Positions 8,240 to 17,763 of a stretch of DNA of 64,000 bases are shown piece after piece. The translations under genes were made by a program, and so were the position numbers. The notes under the pieces were generated by a model. The model searched no databases, was not told the DNA's origin, and saw only the letters and a program-made list of their open reading frames with translations. Location of the stretch: the NCBI RefSeq assembly GCF_007559275.1, contig NZ_VMHK01000003.1:124001-188000 (forward strand). The letters run 5' to 3'. The stretch comes from Bifidobacterium apousia. Its GTDB lineage: Bacteria; Actinomycetota; Actinomycetes; Actinomycetales; Bifidobacteriaceae. Each line of letters begins with the position of its first letter. The stretch's first letter is position 1.

Positions 8240-8659
8240 ATGGGCCGCAAGAGAAGTTTCGATGATGATGAGGTACTTGCCCGTGCCCGCGAGGCTTTCC
8301 TGGAGCATGGCTATGAGGGAACGTCGATTGATGCTCTCGTCAAGGCCACGGGTCTGCTCCGGGGCAGTCTCTACGGTGCCTTCGGCAGCAAGCGTGGCAT
8401 GTTCGTGGCTGCGTTACGTGATGCAACGGATTCTGAGTCGGGCGATTCAGGAGTGCTCAATCTGGTATTGGTGGCACTCATGGAGCTGTCAGATCATGAT
8501 CTTGAGGTTCGTGGGCTGGTCAGGGATTACCTTGCGAAGCTGTCCAGCTCGGGATCTGATGATACTAATGCTGCGGCCCTTGATATCGCCACGCTCCTTG
8601 GCGAGACGCTGCTGCAGCGTGCACATATTCGTTTGCAGCCTGATGACGAAAGAAGATAA
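8240..8659 (+). CDS. TetR-family transcriptional regulator (short)
   Basis: A 139-residue TetR-type repressor. Residues 5-50 form the helix-turn-helix domain: FDDDEVLARAREAFLEHGYE, then TSIDALVKATGL, then RGSLYGAFGSKRGMF. The ligand domain is short compared with the usual 190-200 residues. There is no ribosome binding site; the ATG at 8240 (or GTG at 8234) falls at the predicted transcription start, so the mRNA is probably leaderless. Palindromes over the promoter suggest autoregulation. The next gene begins 3 bases after the stop and is presumably co-transcribed and perhaps the target. The glycosylasparaginase gene ends 49 bases upstream, but I see no link in function. Confidence 0.82.
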   Translation: MGRKRSFDDDEVLARAREAFLEHGYEGTSIDALVKATGLLRGSLYGAFGSKRGMFVAALRDATDSESGDSGVLNLVLVALMELSDHDLEVRGLVRDYLAKLSSSGSDDTNAAALDIATLLGETLLQRAHIRLQPDDERR

Positions 8660-8662
8660 GTC

Positions 8663-9019
8663 ATGAACAACAAGGTGGCAATTGTCGGGCGGACGCTGGA
8701 GGTTGAACCGCAGGGCTTGGATAAGATGTGGTCGTTCAAGGGGAAACTGGTGGTGCCGCTTGAGCACGTTCGGGGTGCAAGCGAGGATCCGGGCATTCTC
8801 GATGATGCCAAGGGGCTGCGTTCGCCCGGCCTTCATGTTCCCGGTAAATGGGCCGGCACATACATTGAACACGGGGAAAAGACATTCTGGAATGTCACCC
8901 GACCGGAAAGCCCCATCGTCATCCAACTCAAGGACGAGCACTATGATCGGCTGGTGCTCGGGGTGGAACATCCCCGCGAGCTGGTTGACCGGATCAACGC
9001 GGCCATCGCCAAACAGTAA
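8663..9019 (+). CDS. Small bacterial PH-like domain protein
   Basis: A 118-residue soluble protein without signal or membrane segment. The pattern VVPLEHVRG, then LRSPGLHVPG, then WAGTYIEHGEKTFWNV, then an aliphatic strand and a C-terminal helix (PRELVDRINAAIAK) resembles small bacterial pleckstrin-homology-like proteins that are a single beta-barrel plus helix. No catalytic residues are apparent. It starts 3 bases after the tetR stop and is probably its partner in a two-gene operon. The function is unknown. The family assignment is by pattern only. Confidence 0.65.
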   Translation: MNNKVAIVGRTLEVEPQGLDKMWSFKGKLVVPLEHVRGASEDPGILDDAKGLRSPGLHVPGKWAGTYIEHGEKTFWNVTRPESPIVIQLKDEHYDRLVLGVEHPRELVDRINAAIAKQ

Positions 9020-9087
9020 ACGACGAGTTGCAGCACCCGAGCTCTTCTATTGGCTATCGGCGGTCGAGTGGTTAGAAGCCGACAGAA

Positions 9088-9153
9088 TGGGCCGACAAGT
9101 CATATGACTAACCATACTGGCTTTGACGTATTGCCGTATGACTTGTCGGCCCA
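9088..9153. repeat. Perfect 17-bp inverted repeat between convergent genes
   Basis: TGGGCCGACAAGTCATA (9088-9104) is repeated in inverted orientation at 9137-9153 with a 32-base loop. It lies between the PH-like gene and the 3' end of guaA. There is no T-run on either strand, so it is either a structure-only bidirectional terminator or a remnant of a small mobile repeat. Confidence 0.75.
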
Positions 9154-9158
9154 GATGC

Positions 9159-10721
9159 TCACTCCCACTCGATGGTTGCCGGGGGCTTGGAGGTGCAGTC
9201 CAGGACCACACGGTTGATGCCCGGGCACTCGTTGGTAATGCGCGTGGAAATGGTGGCCAGCACGTCGTATGGCAGACGCGTCCAGTCAGCCGTCATAGCA
9301 TCTTCAGAGGAGACCGGACGCAGCACGATCGGCGAACCATAGGTACGCTCGTCGCCCTGCACACCTACTGAATGCACATTGGCCAGCAGCACCACCGGGC
9401 ACTGCCAGATCTGCCGATCCAGCCCAGCCTTGGACAGCTCCTCGCGGGCGATGGCGTCAGCCTCGCGCAGGGTCTCCAAACGTTCCCGGGTGATCTCGCC
9501 GATGATGCGGATGCCCAGACCAGGGCCCGGGAAGGGCTGACGCCAGACGATCTGGTCAGGCAGGCCCAGTTCGGCGCCGATGGCCCGGACCTCGTCCTTG
9601 AAGAGGGTGCGCAGTGGCTCGATCAGCTGGAACTTGACGTCCTTGGGCAGACCACCCACATTGTGGTGGGACTTGATATTGGCGGCTCCGTCTCCGCCAC
9701 CAGACTCGACCACGTCGGGGTAGAGCGTGCCCTGCACCAGGAACTTGACTTCCTTACCGGTCTTGCCGGCCTCCTCAATCACCTGCCGCTGGGCCTTTTC
9801 AAAGGTGCGGATGAACTTCTCCCCAATGATCTTGCGCTTGCGCTCAGGCTCGGAAACGCCCTTGAGAGCGGTCAGGAAGTCCTGCGAGGCATCCACGGCG
9901 ATCAGCTTGATGCCCGTAGCGGCCACAAAATCATGCTTGACCTGTTCGGCCTCCCCCTTACGCAGCAGGCCATGATCCACGAAGACGCAGGTCAGCTGGT
10001 CACCGACGGCCCTGTGGACCAGAGCGGCCGCCACGGCTGAATCGACGCCGCCCGACAGGCCGCAGATGACCTGGTCGTCACCCACCGTGCGACGGATCTT
10101 CTCCACCTGCTGCTCGATGATGCCTGAGGCGTTCCAATCCGACGGCAGTCCGGCGCACTGGTGCAGGAAGCGGTCGATCAGGTCCTGCCCCAGAGGGGTG
10201 TTGGTCACCTCGGGATGCCACTGGACCCCGTACAGCCCCCGGGATGGATCCTGCATGGCCGCCACCGGGGCACCCTCGGTATGCGCCAAAACCTCAAAGC
10301 CATCGGGCGCTCGATTGACGGCGACGCCATGGCTCATCCATACATCCTGCTGCGCGGGCGAATCCTGCAGTATTCCCTTGGCGCTGTCGATGAAGGCCTC
10401 GGTCTTGCCATACTCCCCCAGGGCCGCCTTGTCCACCTCGCCACCCAGCTCATGGGCCATGACCTGGAAGCCGTAGCAGATGCCCAGCACAGGCACCCCC
10501 GCCTCGAAAATCCTCTTGTCGATAGTTGGCGCCCCGTCCACGTAGACGGAGGCTGGGCCGCCGGAAAGGATGACCGCCTTGGGATCCTTGGCTAGTATCT
10601 GGTCCAGGCTCATCGAATGAGGCACCAGCTCAGAGTAGACCCCCGCCTCCCTGACTCGACGAGCGATCAGCTGGGCGTACTGCGCACCGAAATCGACCAC
10701 CAGGACGGGACCCTGTGCCAT
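9159..10721 (-). CDS. guaA: GMP synthase (glutamine-hydrolysing)
   Basis: This 520-residue enzyme aminates XMP to GMP using glutamine and ATP, the last step of guanine nucleotide synthesis. The N-terminal class I amidotransferase domain shows [20 protein letters not shown], the nucleophile Cys in GICYGFQ and the His-Glu pair in QWHPEV. The ATP pyrophosphatase P-loop is GLSGGVDSA. The C-terminal dimerisation domain ends PPATIEWE, as in other GuaA proteins. The ATG at 10721 has AGGAG at 10725-10729; earlier in-frame starts lack a binding site. It is divergent from xfp, a pairing seen in bifidobacteria. Confidence 0.97.
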   Translation of the reverse strand: MAQGPVLVVDFGAQYAQLIARRVREAGVYSELVPHSMSLDQILAKDPKAVILSGGPASVYVDGAPTIDKRIFEAGVPVLGICYGFQVMAHELGGEVDKAALGEYGKTEAFIDSAKGILQDSPAQQDVWMSHGVAVNRAPDGFEVLAHTEGAPVAAMQDPSRGLYGVQWHPEVTNTPLGQDLIDRFLHQCAGLPSDWNASGIIEQQVEKIRRTVGDDQVICGLSGGVDSAVAAALVHRAVGDQLTCVFVDHGLLRKGEAEQVKHDFVAATGIKLIAVDASQDFLTALKGVSEPERKRKIIGEKFIRTFEKAQRQVIEEAGKTGKEVKFLVQGTLYPDVVESGGGDGAANIKSHHNVGGLPKDVKFQLIEPLRTLFKDEVRAIGAELGLPDQIVWRQPFPGPGLGIRIIGEITRERLETLREADAIAREELSKAGLDRQIWQCPVVLLANVHSVGVQGDERTYGSPIVLRPVSSEDAMTADWTRLPYDVLATISTRITNECPGINRVVLDCTSKPPATIEWE

Positions 10722-11058
10722 AAGACTCCTTATATATACGTATGCTGTGTCTGCCATGGATGCCCGAGAGCGACGATTCAACGCTCGCGAACAAGTCCAG
10801 TATGGTTGCAGTTTTCGACAATGCTACCGTCATTGAGCCCTGATCGGCACCCCCGGCGAAAATTCCTGTCTGCAAGCAGACAATTCCCTCGCATTTTCTC
10901 ACAAGAGCGAACACACACTGCAAGAAAACGTTCAGAAAAGTCTGCTCGTTCACGTACCATGTAGGCATTGGGTACGGACCCGACAGATGCCTGAAATGAC
11001 ACTGCGCAAGCCCGTAACCGAGGTAAATAAACAATCGCACTATAGTGCAGGAGTACAC
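10722..11058. promoter_or_regulatory. guaA-xfp divergent regulatory region with two palindromes
   Basis: This 337-base gap has no gene. It holds TGTCTGC-AA-GCAGACA (10867-10882) and the perfect 12-mer GCACTATAGTGC (11037-11048), which abuts the xfp ribosome binding site GCAGGAG (11047-11053). An AT stretch near 10730-10742 may be the guaA promoter. The xfp promoter could not be fixed. Confidence 0.5.
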
Positions 11059-13533
11059 ATGACGAATCCTGTTATCGGCACCCCTTGGGCGAAGCTGGAG
11101 ACCCCAATCGCCGAGGAGACCCTCGAGGCCGTCGACAAGTATTGGCGGGCGGCCAACTATCTTTCCATCGGACAGATTTATCTTCGCAGCAACCCCCTGA
11201 TGAAGGAGCCCTTCACTCGGGAGGATGTCAAGCACCGTCTGGTCGGTCACTGGGGCACCACCCCCGGCCTGAACTTCCTGCTGGGCCATATCAACCGTCT
11301 GATCGCCGACCATCAGCAGAACACCGTGATCATCATGGGCCCCGGCCACGGCGGCCCCGCCGGCACCTCGCAGTCCTACCTGGATGGCACCTACAGCGAG
11401 TACTACCCCAAGATCACCAACGATGAGGCTGGCCTGCAGAAGTTCTTCCGCCAGTTCTCCTACCCGGGCGGCATCCCCTCCCACTTCGCGCCTGAGACCC
11501 CCGGGTCCATCCACGAGGGCGGCGAGCTGGGCTATGCCCTCTCCCACGCCTACGGCGCCATCATGAACAACCCCAGCCTCTTCGTGCCCTGCATCGTGGG
11601 CGACGGCGAGGCCGAGACCGGCCCTCTGGCCACCGGCTGGCAGTCCAACAAGCTGGTCAACCCGCGCACCGACGGCATCGTCCTGCCCATCCTGCACCTG
11701 AACGGCTACAAGATCGCCAACCCGACCATCCTCTCGCGCATCTCCGACGAGGAGCTGCATGAGTACTTCCATGGCATGGGTTATGAGCCCTTCGAGTTCG
11801 TTGCAGGGTTCGACGACGAGGACCATCTGTCCATCCACCGTCGCTTCGCCGACATGCTGGAGACCGTCTTCGACAAGATCTGCGACATCAAGGCCCGGGC
11901 CGAAACCGACGACATGACCCGTCCCTTCTACCCCATGATCATCTTCCGCACCCCCAAGGGCTGGACCTGCCCCAAGTTCATCGACGGCAAGAAGACCGAG
12001 GGATCCTGGCGCGCCCACCAGGTGCCGCTGACCTCCGCCCGCGACACCGAGGCCCACTTCCAGATCCTCAAGAACTGGCTGGCCTCCTACAAGCCCCAGG
12101 AGCTGTTCGACGAGAAGGGCACCCTGCGTCCCGAGGTCACCAGCTTCATGCCCAAGGGCGACCTGCGCATCGGCGAGAACCCCAACGCCAACGGCGGCCG
12201 GCTGCTCAAGCCGCTTGAGCTGCCTGACATCCACGACTACGAGATCGACGTCAAGAAGCACGGCCACGGCTGGGGCGCCACCGAGGCCACCCGCGTCCTG
12301 GGCTACTACACCCGCGACGTACTGGCCAAGAACCCCACCGACTTCCGCATCTTCGGGCCCGATGAGACGGCTTCCAACCGTCTGGCCGCCGCCTACGAAG
12401 TGACCAACAAGCAGTGGGATGCCGACTACCTGTCTGAACTGACCGACGAGCACATGGCCCACACCGGCCAGGTCATCGAGCAGCTCTCCGAGCACCAGAT
12501 GGAAGGCTTCCTGGAGGGCTACCTGCTGACCGGACGCCACGGCATCTGGAGCTCCTACGAGTCCTTCGTGCACGTCATCGACTCCATGATCAACCAGCAC
12601 GCCAAGTGGCTGGAGGCCACCGTCCGCGAAATCCCGTGGCGCAAGCCCATCGCCGGCCTGAACCTCCTGGTCACCTCGCACGTCTGGCGTCAGGACCACA
12701 ACGGGTTCTCCCACCAGGATCCCGGCTTCGTCGACATCCTGCTGAACAAGAACTTCAACAACGATCACGTGGTCAACATCTACTTCCCCGCCGACGCCAA
12801 CATGCTGCTGAACGTGGGCGAGCGTTGCTACAAGTCGACCAACTGCATCAACGCCATCTTCGCCGGCAAGCAGCCCGCCGCCACCTACCAGAGCGTGGAC
12901 GAGGCCGCCGCCGAGCTGGAGAAGGGGGCTGCCCGTTGGGATTGGGCCTCCAACGCCAAGGATGCCGAGGATGCTGATGTCGTCATCGCCACCGCGGGCG
13001 ACATCCCCACCCAGGAGGCCCTGGCCGCCGACGACATGCTGCAGAAGCTGGGCCTCAAGGTTCAGTTCGTCAACGTGGTCGACCTGCTGAAGATCCAGGA
13101 CACCGAGGAGAACGATCAGGCGCTGTCCGACGAGGAGTTCACCGAGCTCTTCAGCAAGGACAAGCCGGTTCTGTTCGCCTTCCACGCCTACCCCGGCTCC
13201 ATCTACCGCCTGATCCACGGACGTCCCAACCACGACAACTTCTCCGTGCACGGCTACGAGGAGCAGGGCTCCACCACCACGCCGTTCGACATGGTGCGCG
13301 TCAACAACATGGACCGCTGGTGCCTGGCCGCCTCCGCCCTGAAGCTGGTGGACGCCGGCAAGTACGCCGACCAGATCGACAAGTGGACCAAGTTCCGCGA
13401 CGAGGCCTTCCAGTTCGCCGTGGACAAGGGCTACGACCACCCCGATTACACCGATTGGGTCTGGCCCGATGCCAACCGGGCCGGCCAGGAGACCATCTCC
13501 GCCACCGCCGCGACCGCTGGAGACAACGAGTGA
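11059..13533 (+). CDS. xfp: Xylulose-5-phosphate/fructose-6-phosphate phosphoketolase
   Basis: The key enzyme of the bifid shunt, 824 residues, thiamine-diphosphate dependent. It splits fructose 6-phosphate into acetyl phosphate and erythrose 4-phosphate, and xylulose 5-phosphate into acetyl phosphate and glyceraldehyde 3-phosphate. The chain opens [10 protein letters not shown] and contains [10 protein letters not shown], the ThDP-binding [14 protein letters not shown] and the [12 protein letters not shown] segment, all as in known bifidobacterial Xfp. ATG 11059 is chosen because it gives the [10 protein letters not shown] start and has GCAGGAG before it. Codon use is strongly biased to C-ending codons, typical of a very highly expressed gene. 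A strong terminator follows at 13553-13590, before pta. Confidence 0.98.
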   Translation: MTNPVIGTPWAKLETPIAEETLEAVDKYWRAANYLSIGQIYLRSNPLMKEPFTREDVKHRLVGHWGTTPGLNFLLGHINRLIADHQQNTVIIMGPGHGGPAGTSQSYLDGTYSEYYPKITNDEAGLQKFFRQFSYPGGIPSHFAPETPGSIHEGGELGYALSHAYGAIMNNPSLFVPCIVGDGEAETGPLATGWQSNKLVNPRTDGIVLPILHLNGYKIANPTILSRISDEELHEYFHGMGYEPFEFVAGFDDEDHLSIHRRFADMLETVFDKICDIKARAETDDMTRPFYPMIIFRTPKGWTCPKFIDGKKTEGSWRAHQVPLTSARDTEAHFQILKNWLASYKPQELFDEKGTLRPEVTSFMPKGDLRIGENPNANGGRLLKPLELPDIHDYEIDVKKHGHGWGATEATRVLGYYTRDVLAKNPTDFRIFGPDETASNRLAAAYEVTNKQWDADYLSELTDEHMAHTGQVIEQLSEHQMEGFLEGYLLTGRHGIWSSYESFVHVIDSMINQHAKWLEATVREIPWRKPIAGLNLLVTSHVWRQDHNGFSHQDPGFVDILLNKNFNNDHVVNIYFPADANMLLNVGERCYKSTNCINAIFAGKQPAATYQSVDEAAAELEKGAARWDWASNAKDAEDADVVIATAGDIPTQEALAADDMLQKLGLKVQFVNVVDLLKIQDTEENDQALSDEEFTELFSKDKPVLFAFHAYPGSIYRLIHGRPNHDNFSVHGYEEQGSTTTPFDMVRVNNMDRWCLAASALKLVDAGKYADQIDKWTKFRDEAFQFAVDKGYDHPDYTDWVWPDANRAGQETISATAATAGDNE

Positions 13534-13552
13534 TACGCTGATCCGACTCTGG

Positions 13553-13590
13553 AACCGCTCGTCATGCGCAGCCCGCATGACGGGCGGTTT
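13553..13590 (+). terminator. Terminator between xfp and pta
   Basis: A 16-bp stem with one G-T wobble pairs 13553-13568 with 13574-13589 around a 5-base loop. Only a short T tract follows (TTT then CTGTAT), so termination may be partial. Confidence 0.7.
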
Positions 13591-13659
13591 CTGTATACTG
13601 GACAAGGTTGTGAACAAAGCAGTCATCAAGGCAACCACGTCCGGACAGGAGAAGACACA

Positions 13660-15348
13660 GTGAGTCTTGCAAGCATCACCATCATCAGCCCAGAAGCCGC
13701 CAACGGCCGCAATGTCGTGGCCTACGGCCTGACCAAGGCCCTGAGCGCCAAAGCCAGAACGGCCGTATTCAGGCCAATCGCCTGCAGGAAGCACCCGTTG
13801 ACCCCGGAACTGGTTGCAGCCAGCTCATTCCCCGACACGGATCCGGAGATCTGCCGTGGCAAGTGCCCTGGGCACGCCACTGAGGACCCTATGCAGACCC
13901 GGGCCGATGTCCTCAATGCCTATGACGGTCTGGTGGAGGCCACCCATCCCGAGCGCGTCCTGATCGTGGGCAGCGATGCCTCAAAGCTCTTCGACCCCGG
14001 CCTGTTTGCTCTCAATGCACAGATCGCCGCCGACCTGAGGTCTCCGGTCATGCTGGCCGTCTGCACCATCGGCAGGGAACCCGGCCAGGTCATGAAGACC
14101 GTGGCTGCCTGCCGCAGGACCATCGAGGACCAGGGAGCCGTGCTTGCCGGGATCTTCATCACCGGATGCCGGTCTGAGCAGAAGGCGCCTCTTGCTCAGG
14201 CCTTCCAAGAGTATGATCTGCCGACCTGGACCGTCTCCAAGATGGACTTCGACACGGATACGTCCGCCGATCAGGCCCGCCAGGCCACCAGCCAGACATT
14301 CCAGCAGGAGGTGGATGTCGACCAGGTGCTGAAGGCCGCCGACGCCGCCAGCCCCAAGGCCACCACGCCGGTAGCCTTCCAGAACGATCTGCTGGCCAAG
14401 GCCAAGGCCAACAGGAAGACCATAGTCCTGCCCGAAGGCGGCGAGGACCGCATCATCAAGGCGGCCGACTACCTGCTGGCCCGCAACATTGTCGACCTGA
14501 TCATCGTGGGCGACAAGGATTCCATTCTGGCCCGCGGCAAGGAGCTTGGCCTCAACAACCTGGACAAGGCCTCCTTCCAGCCCATGGACGACGAGCAGGT
14601 GCTGGCACCCATGGTCGATCGCCTCTGCCAGCTGCGCGCCAAGAAGGGCATGACCCCGGAGCAGGCGCGCAAGCAGCTGGCCGATCCCTCCTACTTCGGC
14701 ACCATGCTGGTAGTGCTGGGCAAGGCCGACGGCCTGGTGTCCGGCTCGATCAACTCAACCGCCAACACGGTCCGCCCAGCCCTGCAGGTGATCAAGACCA
14801 AGCCGGGCGCATCTCTGGTATCCGGAGCCTTCCTCATGTGCTTCCCCGACCATGTGGCGGTCTTCGCGGACTGTGCCATCAACCTCAACCCATCGTCCGA
14901 GCAGCTGGCCGACATCGCCATCCAGTCGGCCCAAACCGCTCGCTCCTTCGGCGTGGACCCGCGCGTGGGCATGCTCTCCTACTCCACCCTGGGATCAGGC
15001 AAGGGCCCGGATGTGGACCTGGTTGAAGAGGCCACCCGCCTGGCCAAGGAGAAGGCGCCGGACCTGCCCATCGTAGGCCCCATCCAGTTCGACGCGGCCT
15101 GGTCCCCCACTGTGGCGGCCACCAAGGCCAAGGGTGATCCGGTCGCCGGGAAGGTCAATGTCTTCGTCTTCCCCAGCCTGAGCGCCGGCAACATCGGCTA
15201 CAAGGCCGTACAGCGCACCTCGGGCGCCTTGGCCATCGGACCGGTCCTGCAGGGCCTCAACAAGCCGGTCAACGACCTCTCCCGCGGTGCCTTGGTTGCT
15301 GACATCATCAACACCGTGGCCCTGACTGCCGTCGAAGCCCAGGACTGA
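13660..15348 (+). CDS. pta: Phosphate acetyltransferase (long form)
   Basis: This 562-residue enzyme interconverts acetyl phosphate and acetyl-CoA. The C-terminal 320 residues are the catalytic PTA domain, with IVLPEGGEDRIIKAA, DGLVSGSINSTANTVRPAL and the closing GNIGYKAVQRTSGALAIGPVLQGL. The N-terminal half is a BioD-like P-loop domain followed by a DRTGG-type segment, as in long regulatory Pta proteins. Its nucleotide loop is degenerate: SPEAANGRN stands where GxxxxGKS/T is expected. GTG 13660 is taken as start because ACAGGAGA lies just upstream. It follows xfp by 126 bases and precedes ackA, making the acetyl-phosphate-consuming end of the bifid shunt. Confidence 0.95.
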   Translation: MSLASITIISPEAANGRNVVAYGLTKALSAKARTAVFRPIACRKHPLTPELVAASSFPDTDPEICRGKCPGHATEDPMQTRADVLNAYDGLVEATHPERVLIVGSDASKLFDPGLFALNAQIAADLRSPVMLAVCTIGREPGQVMKTVAACRRTIEDQGAVLAGIFITGCRSEQKAPLAQAFQEYDLPTWTVSKMDFDTDTSADQARQATSQTFQQEVDVDQVLKAADAASPKATTPVAFQNDLLAKAKANRKTIVLPEGGEDRIIKAADYLLARNIVDLIIVGDKDSILARGKELGLNNLDKASFQPMDDEQVLAPMVDRLCQLRAKKGMTPEQARKQLADPSYFGTMLVVLGKADGLVSGSINSTANTVRPALQVIKTKPGASLVSGAFLMCFPDHVAVFADCAINLNPSSEQLADIAIQSAQTARSFGVDPRVGMLSYSTLGSGKGPDVDLVEEATRLAKEKAPDLPIVGPIQFDAAWSPTVAATKAKGDPVAGKVNVFVFPSLSAGNIGYKAVQRTSGALAIGPVLQGLNKPVNDLSRGALVADIINTVALTAVEAQD

Positions 15349-15390
15349 TCGCCGTCGCTACAAGGTCTATATAAATATATAAATCTCTGG

Positions 15391-15436
15391 GGGGCTGCGC
15401 TGGATCCTATCTCCAAAACGGATCCAACGCAGTCCC
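15391..15436 (+). terminator. Hairpin between pta and ackA
   Basis: Arms 15391-15407 (starting GGGGCTGCG) and 15420-15436 pair over 17 bases with wobbles, loop about 12 bases, containing two GGATCC sites. No T-run follows, so it could be a weak terminator or an mRNA-stabilising or attenuating structure before ackA. Confidence 0.55.
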
Positions 15437-15546
15437 GAAACTATGTCAGCCTGGCTATATACCGCGGCTTGTAAGGGCCGACGAGTAATCTTGAAGACTG
15501 ATTGAGGAGCGCAGGCTCTATACAAGCACATCAGGAGGATGCCCCA

Positions 15547-16773
15547 ATGGCGAAAACCGTCCTAGTCATCAATTCGGGTTCAAGCTCGATCAAGTACCAG
15601 CTGGTCGATCTGGAGACCAGCCAGAGCCTGGCCTCGGGTCTGGTCGAGAAGATCGGCGAGCCCACCGACGGCCACTACAAGCACGAGGTCAACGGCGAGA
15701 AGCATGAGCTTGAAGAGCCCATCCACGACCATGAGACTGGACTCAAGCGCGTTCTGGGCTTCTTCAAGGAGTATGGCCCTGATCTGGACAAGGCCGGCAT
15801 CATCGCCGTGGGCCACCGCGTCGTCCAGGGTGGAGCCATCTTCCCCAAGCCTGCCCTCCTGACGCAGAAGACTCTAAGCCAGGTCAAGGATCTGGCCGTG
15901 CTGGCCCCCCTGCACAACGGACCCGAGGCTGAAGGCGCCGAGGTCATGAGCCGGCTGATGCCGCAGACCCCCCAGGTCTTCGTCTTCGATTCCTCCTTCT
16001 TCTTCGAACTGCCCAAGAAGGCGTCCACCTACGCCCTCAACAAGGACATCGCCAAGCAGTACCACATCCGTCGCTACGGCGCCCATGGCACCAGCCACCA
16101 GTATGTTGGCCAGCTGGTTCCCGGCCTGCTGGGCAAGCCTGCAGAGGGTCTGCGGCAGATCGTCCTGCACATCGGCAACGGGGCTTCCGCTTCGGCGCAG
16201 GTCTCCGGGCATCCCGTCGAGACCTCCATGGGCCTGACCCCTCTGGAGGGCCTGGTCATGGGCGGACGCACCGGCGACATCGACCCTGCCGTTGTCTTCC
16301 ACCTGATCCGCAACGCCCACATGAGCGTTGACGAGCTGGACACCCTCTTCAACAAGCGCTCCGGCATGACCGGCCTGACCGGCCACGGCGACATGCGCGA
16401 GGTCCACAAGCTGATCGCCGAGGGCGACGAGGATGCCAAGCTGGCCCTGGACATCTACGTTCACCGCATTGTCGGCTACATCGGCAACTACACGGCCCAG
16501 ATGGGCGGCCTGGATGCCATTACCTTCACGGCCGGCGTGGGCGAAAACGATGAAATCGTGCGCCGTCGGGTCATCGAGCAGCTGGCGCCCTTCGGCGTGA
16601 AGCTGGACCAGGAGAAGAACGACCAGCGGTCCAAGGAGGCCCGGATCATCTCCGCTCCTGACAGCACGGTCGCCGTCTGCGTCATCCCCACCAACGAGGA
16701 GCTCTCCATCGCCCGCCAGGCCGAGGTCGTCGCCAGCCAGGGCGATGCCTACGGCAACAAGTTCCAGGCCTGA
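15547..16773 (+). CDS. ackA: Acetate kinase
   Basis: A 408-residue ASKHA-fold enzyme that makes ATP and acetate from acetyl phosphate, the main energy-yielding step after Xfp. Signature one is VLVINSGSSSIKYQL at residues 5-19. GHRVVQGG, the phosphate loop HIGNGASA, GGRTGDIDP and FTAGVGEND follow in order. The usual FDTAFH segment reads FDSSFFFEL here, which I recall as normal for bifidobacterial AckA. ATG 15547 has AGGAGG at 15533-15538, an ideal spacing of 8. It lies 198 bases after pta, separated by a hairpin, so it may also have its own promoter. The gene is closed by the bidirectional terminator at 16869-16914. Confidence 0.98.
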   Translation: MAKTVLVINSGSSSIKYQLVDLETSQSLASGLVEKIGEPTDGHYKHEVNGEKHELEEPIHDHETGLKRVLGFFKEYGPDLDKAGIIAVGHRVVQGGAIFPKPALLTQKTLSQVKDLAVLAPLHNGPEAEGAEVMSRLMPQTPQVFVFDSSFFFELPKKASTYALNKDIAKQYHIRRYGAHGTSHQYVGQLVPGLLGKPAEGLRQIVLHIGNGASASAQVSGHPVETSMGLTPLEGLVMGGRTGDIDPAVVFHLIRNAHMSVDELDTLFNKRSGMTGLTGHGDMREVHKLIAEGDEDAKLALDIYVHRIVGYIGNYTAQMGGLDAITFTAGVGENDEIVRRRVIEQLAPFGVKLDQEKNDQRSKEARIISAPDSTVAVCVIPTNEELSIARQAEVVASQGDAYGNKFQA

Positions 16774-16868
16774 CCGTTAACCGGACCTGTCCCCTCAATC
16801 TGATTGATGATTGAATGAGGGATGATTGAGTTCAAGGTTTGGTTCTAGGAACCTGGTCCTAAGAGCAG

Positions 16869-16914
16869 AAAAAGGCCGGTGACCACGGCAATGCATGTGG
16901 TCACCGACCTTTTT
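16869..16914. terminator. Bidirectional terminator, ackA / hisN
   Basis: A stem with one mismatch pairs 16869-16886 and 16897-16914, with A5 on the left and T5 on the right, so it serves both convergent genes. Confidence 0.85.
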
Positions 16915-16930
16915 CTATATATCGTTTGGG

Positions 16931-17731
16931 TCAGTCCCCCAAAGCCGCCAATGCCTCCTTGTGCAGAAGACCGTTGCTGGCCAGACCATTGCCACCCCAT
17001 GGACCCGGGTTGCCTGCCAGGTCGGTAAAGCTCCCGCCTGCCTCGGTCACGATGGGGACCAGGGCACCCATGTCGTAGAGGTCCAGCTCCGGTTCGGCCG
17101 CCAGATCGATGGCACCCTGGGCCAGGAGCATGTACTGCCAGAAGTCGCCGAATCCGCGCAGACGCCAGATCCGGTCAGTCAGGTCGAGAAGCCGCTCCCG
17201 GCGGCCTATGGCCTTCCACCCTGTCAGCGACGACAAGGACATGGAAGCGTCTTCCATCCGATCCACTCTTGATACGTGGATGGCCTTGGGGGCCTCGCCC
17301 TGGCGCACCATGTAGGCTCCCTGACCTCGCGCGGCATACCAGCGGGTGCCCAGCATGGGGGCCGAGACCGCACCGACCACCATCTGATGGTCTGCCTCCA
17401 AGCCGATCAGGGTCGCCCAGACCGGTACTCCGCGCACATAGTTCTTGGTCCCGTCAATCGGATCGATGATCCACCGTCTGCCGTTGGACTCCTGCTTTCC
17501 CAGCTCCTCGGCGTAAATGGTGTCATTCGGCCTTGCTTGGGCCAGCACACGACGAATCACCGCCTCCGCCTCTTTGTCAGCCTGGGTGACCGGGGTATTG
17601 TCCGACTTGCGTACCACGTGAAGATCCGGCGACTTGAAGTAGCCCATGGTGACCTGATCCGCCTGGTCGGCCATGGCGATGGCCAGATCCAGATCATCCT
17701 GCCAGTTCTGCCTTTCAGCCTCGATGCTCAT
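16931..17731 (-). CDS. hisN: Inositol-monophosphatase-family phosphatase, probable histidinol-phosphatase
   Basis: A 266-residue Mg-dependent phosphatase of the IMPase fold. Metal ligands are seen in IYAEELGKQ, WIIDPIDGTKNYVRG and LDLYDMGALVPIVTEAGG. The last motif resembles actinobacterial HisN, which dephosphorylates histidinol phosphate in histidine synthesis. Alternatives are inositol or fructose-1,6-bisphosphatase activity. ATG 17731 has GAAGGAG just upstream; a longer in-frame start at 17800 would run into aroA. The gene lies 32 bases after aroA on the same strand, giving an aroA-hisN unit linking two amino-acid pathways. No other his gene is in the window, so the substrate is by family. 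Confidence 0.8.
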   Translation of the reverse strand: MSIEAERQNWQDDLDLAIAMADQADQVTMGYFKSPDLHVVRKSDNTPVTQADKEAEAVIRRVLAQARPNDTIYAEELGKQESNGRRWIIDPIDGTKNYVRGVPVWATLIGLEADHQMVVGAVSAPMLGTRWYAARGQGAYMVRQGEAPKAIHVSRVDRMEDASMSLSSLTGWKAIGRRERLLDLTDRIWRLRGFGDFWQYMLLAQGAIDLAAEPELDLYDMGALVPIVTEAGGSFTDLAGNPGPWGGNGLASNGLLHKEALAALGD

Positions 17732-17763
17732 CACACGGCTCCTTCCGCTCAAATCGCTGTAGC

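Noticed and set aside
10630-13794. A 1054-codon minus-strand open frame across xfp
   Set aside because: It mirrors the codon bias of xfp, has low-complexity Val/Gly/Leu content and no recognisable domain.
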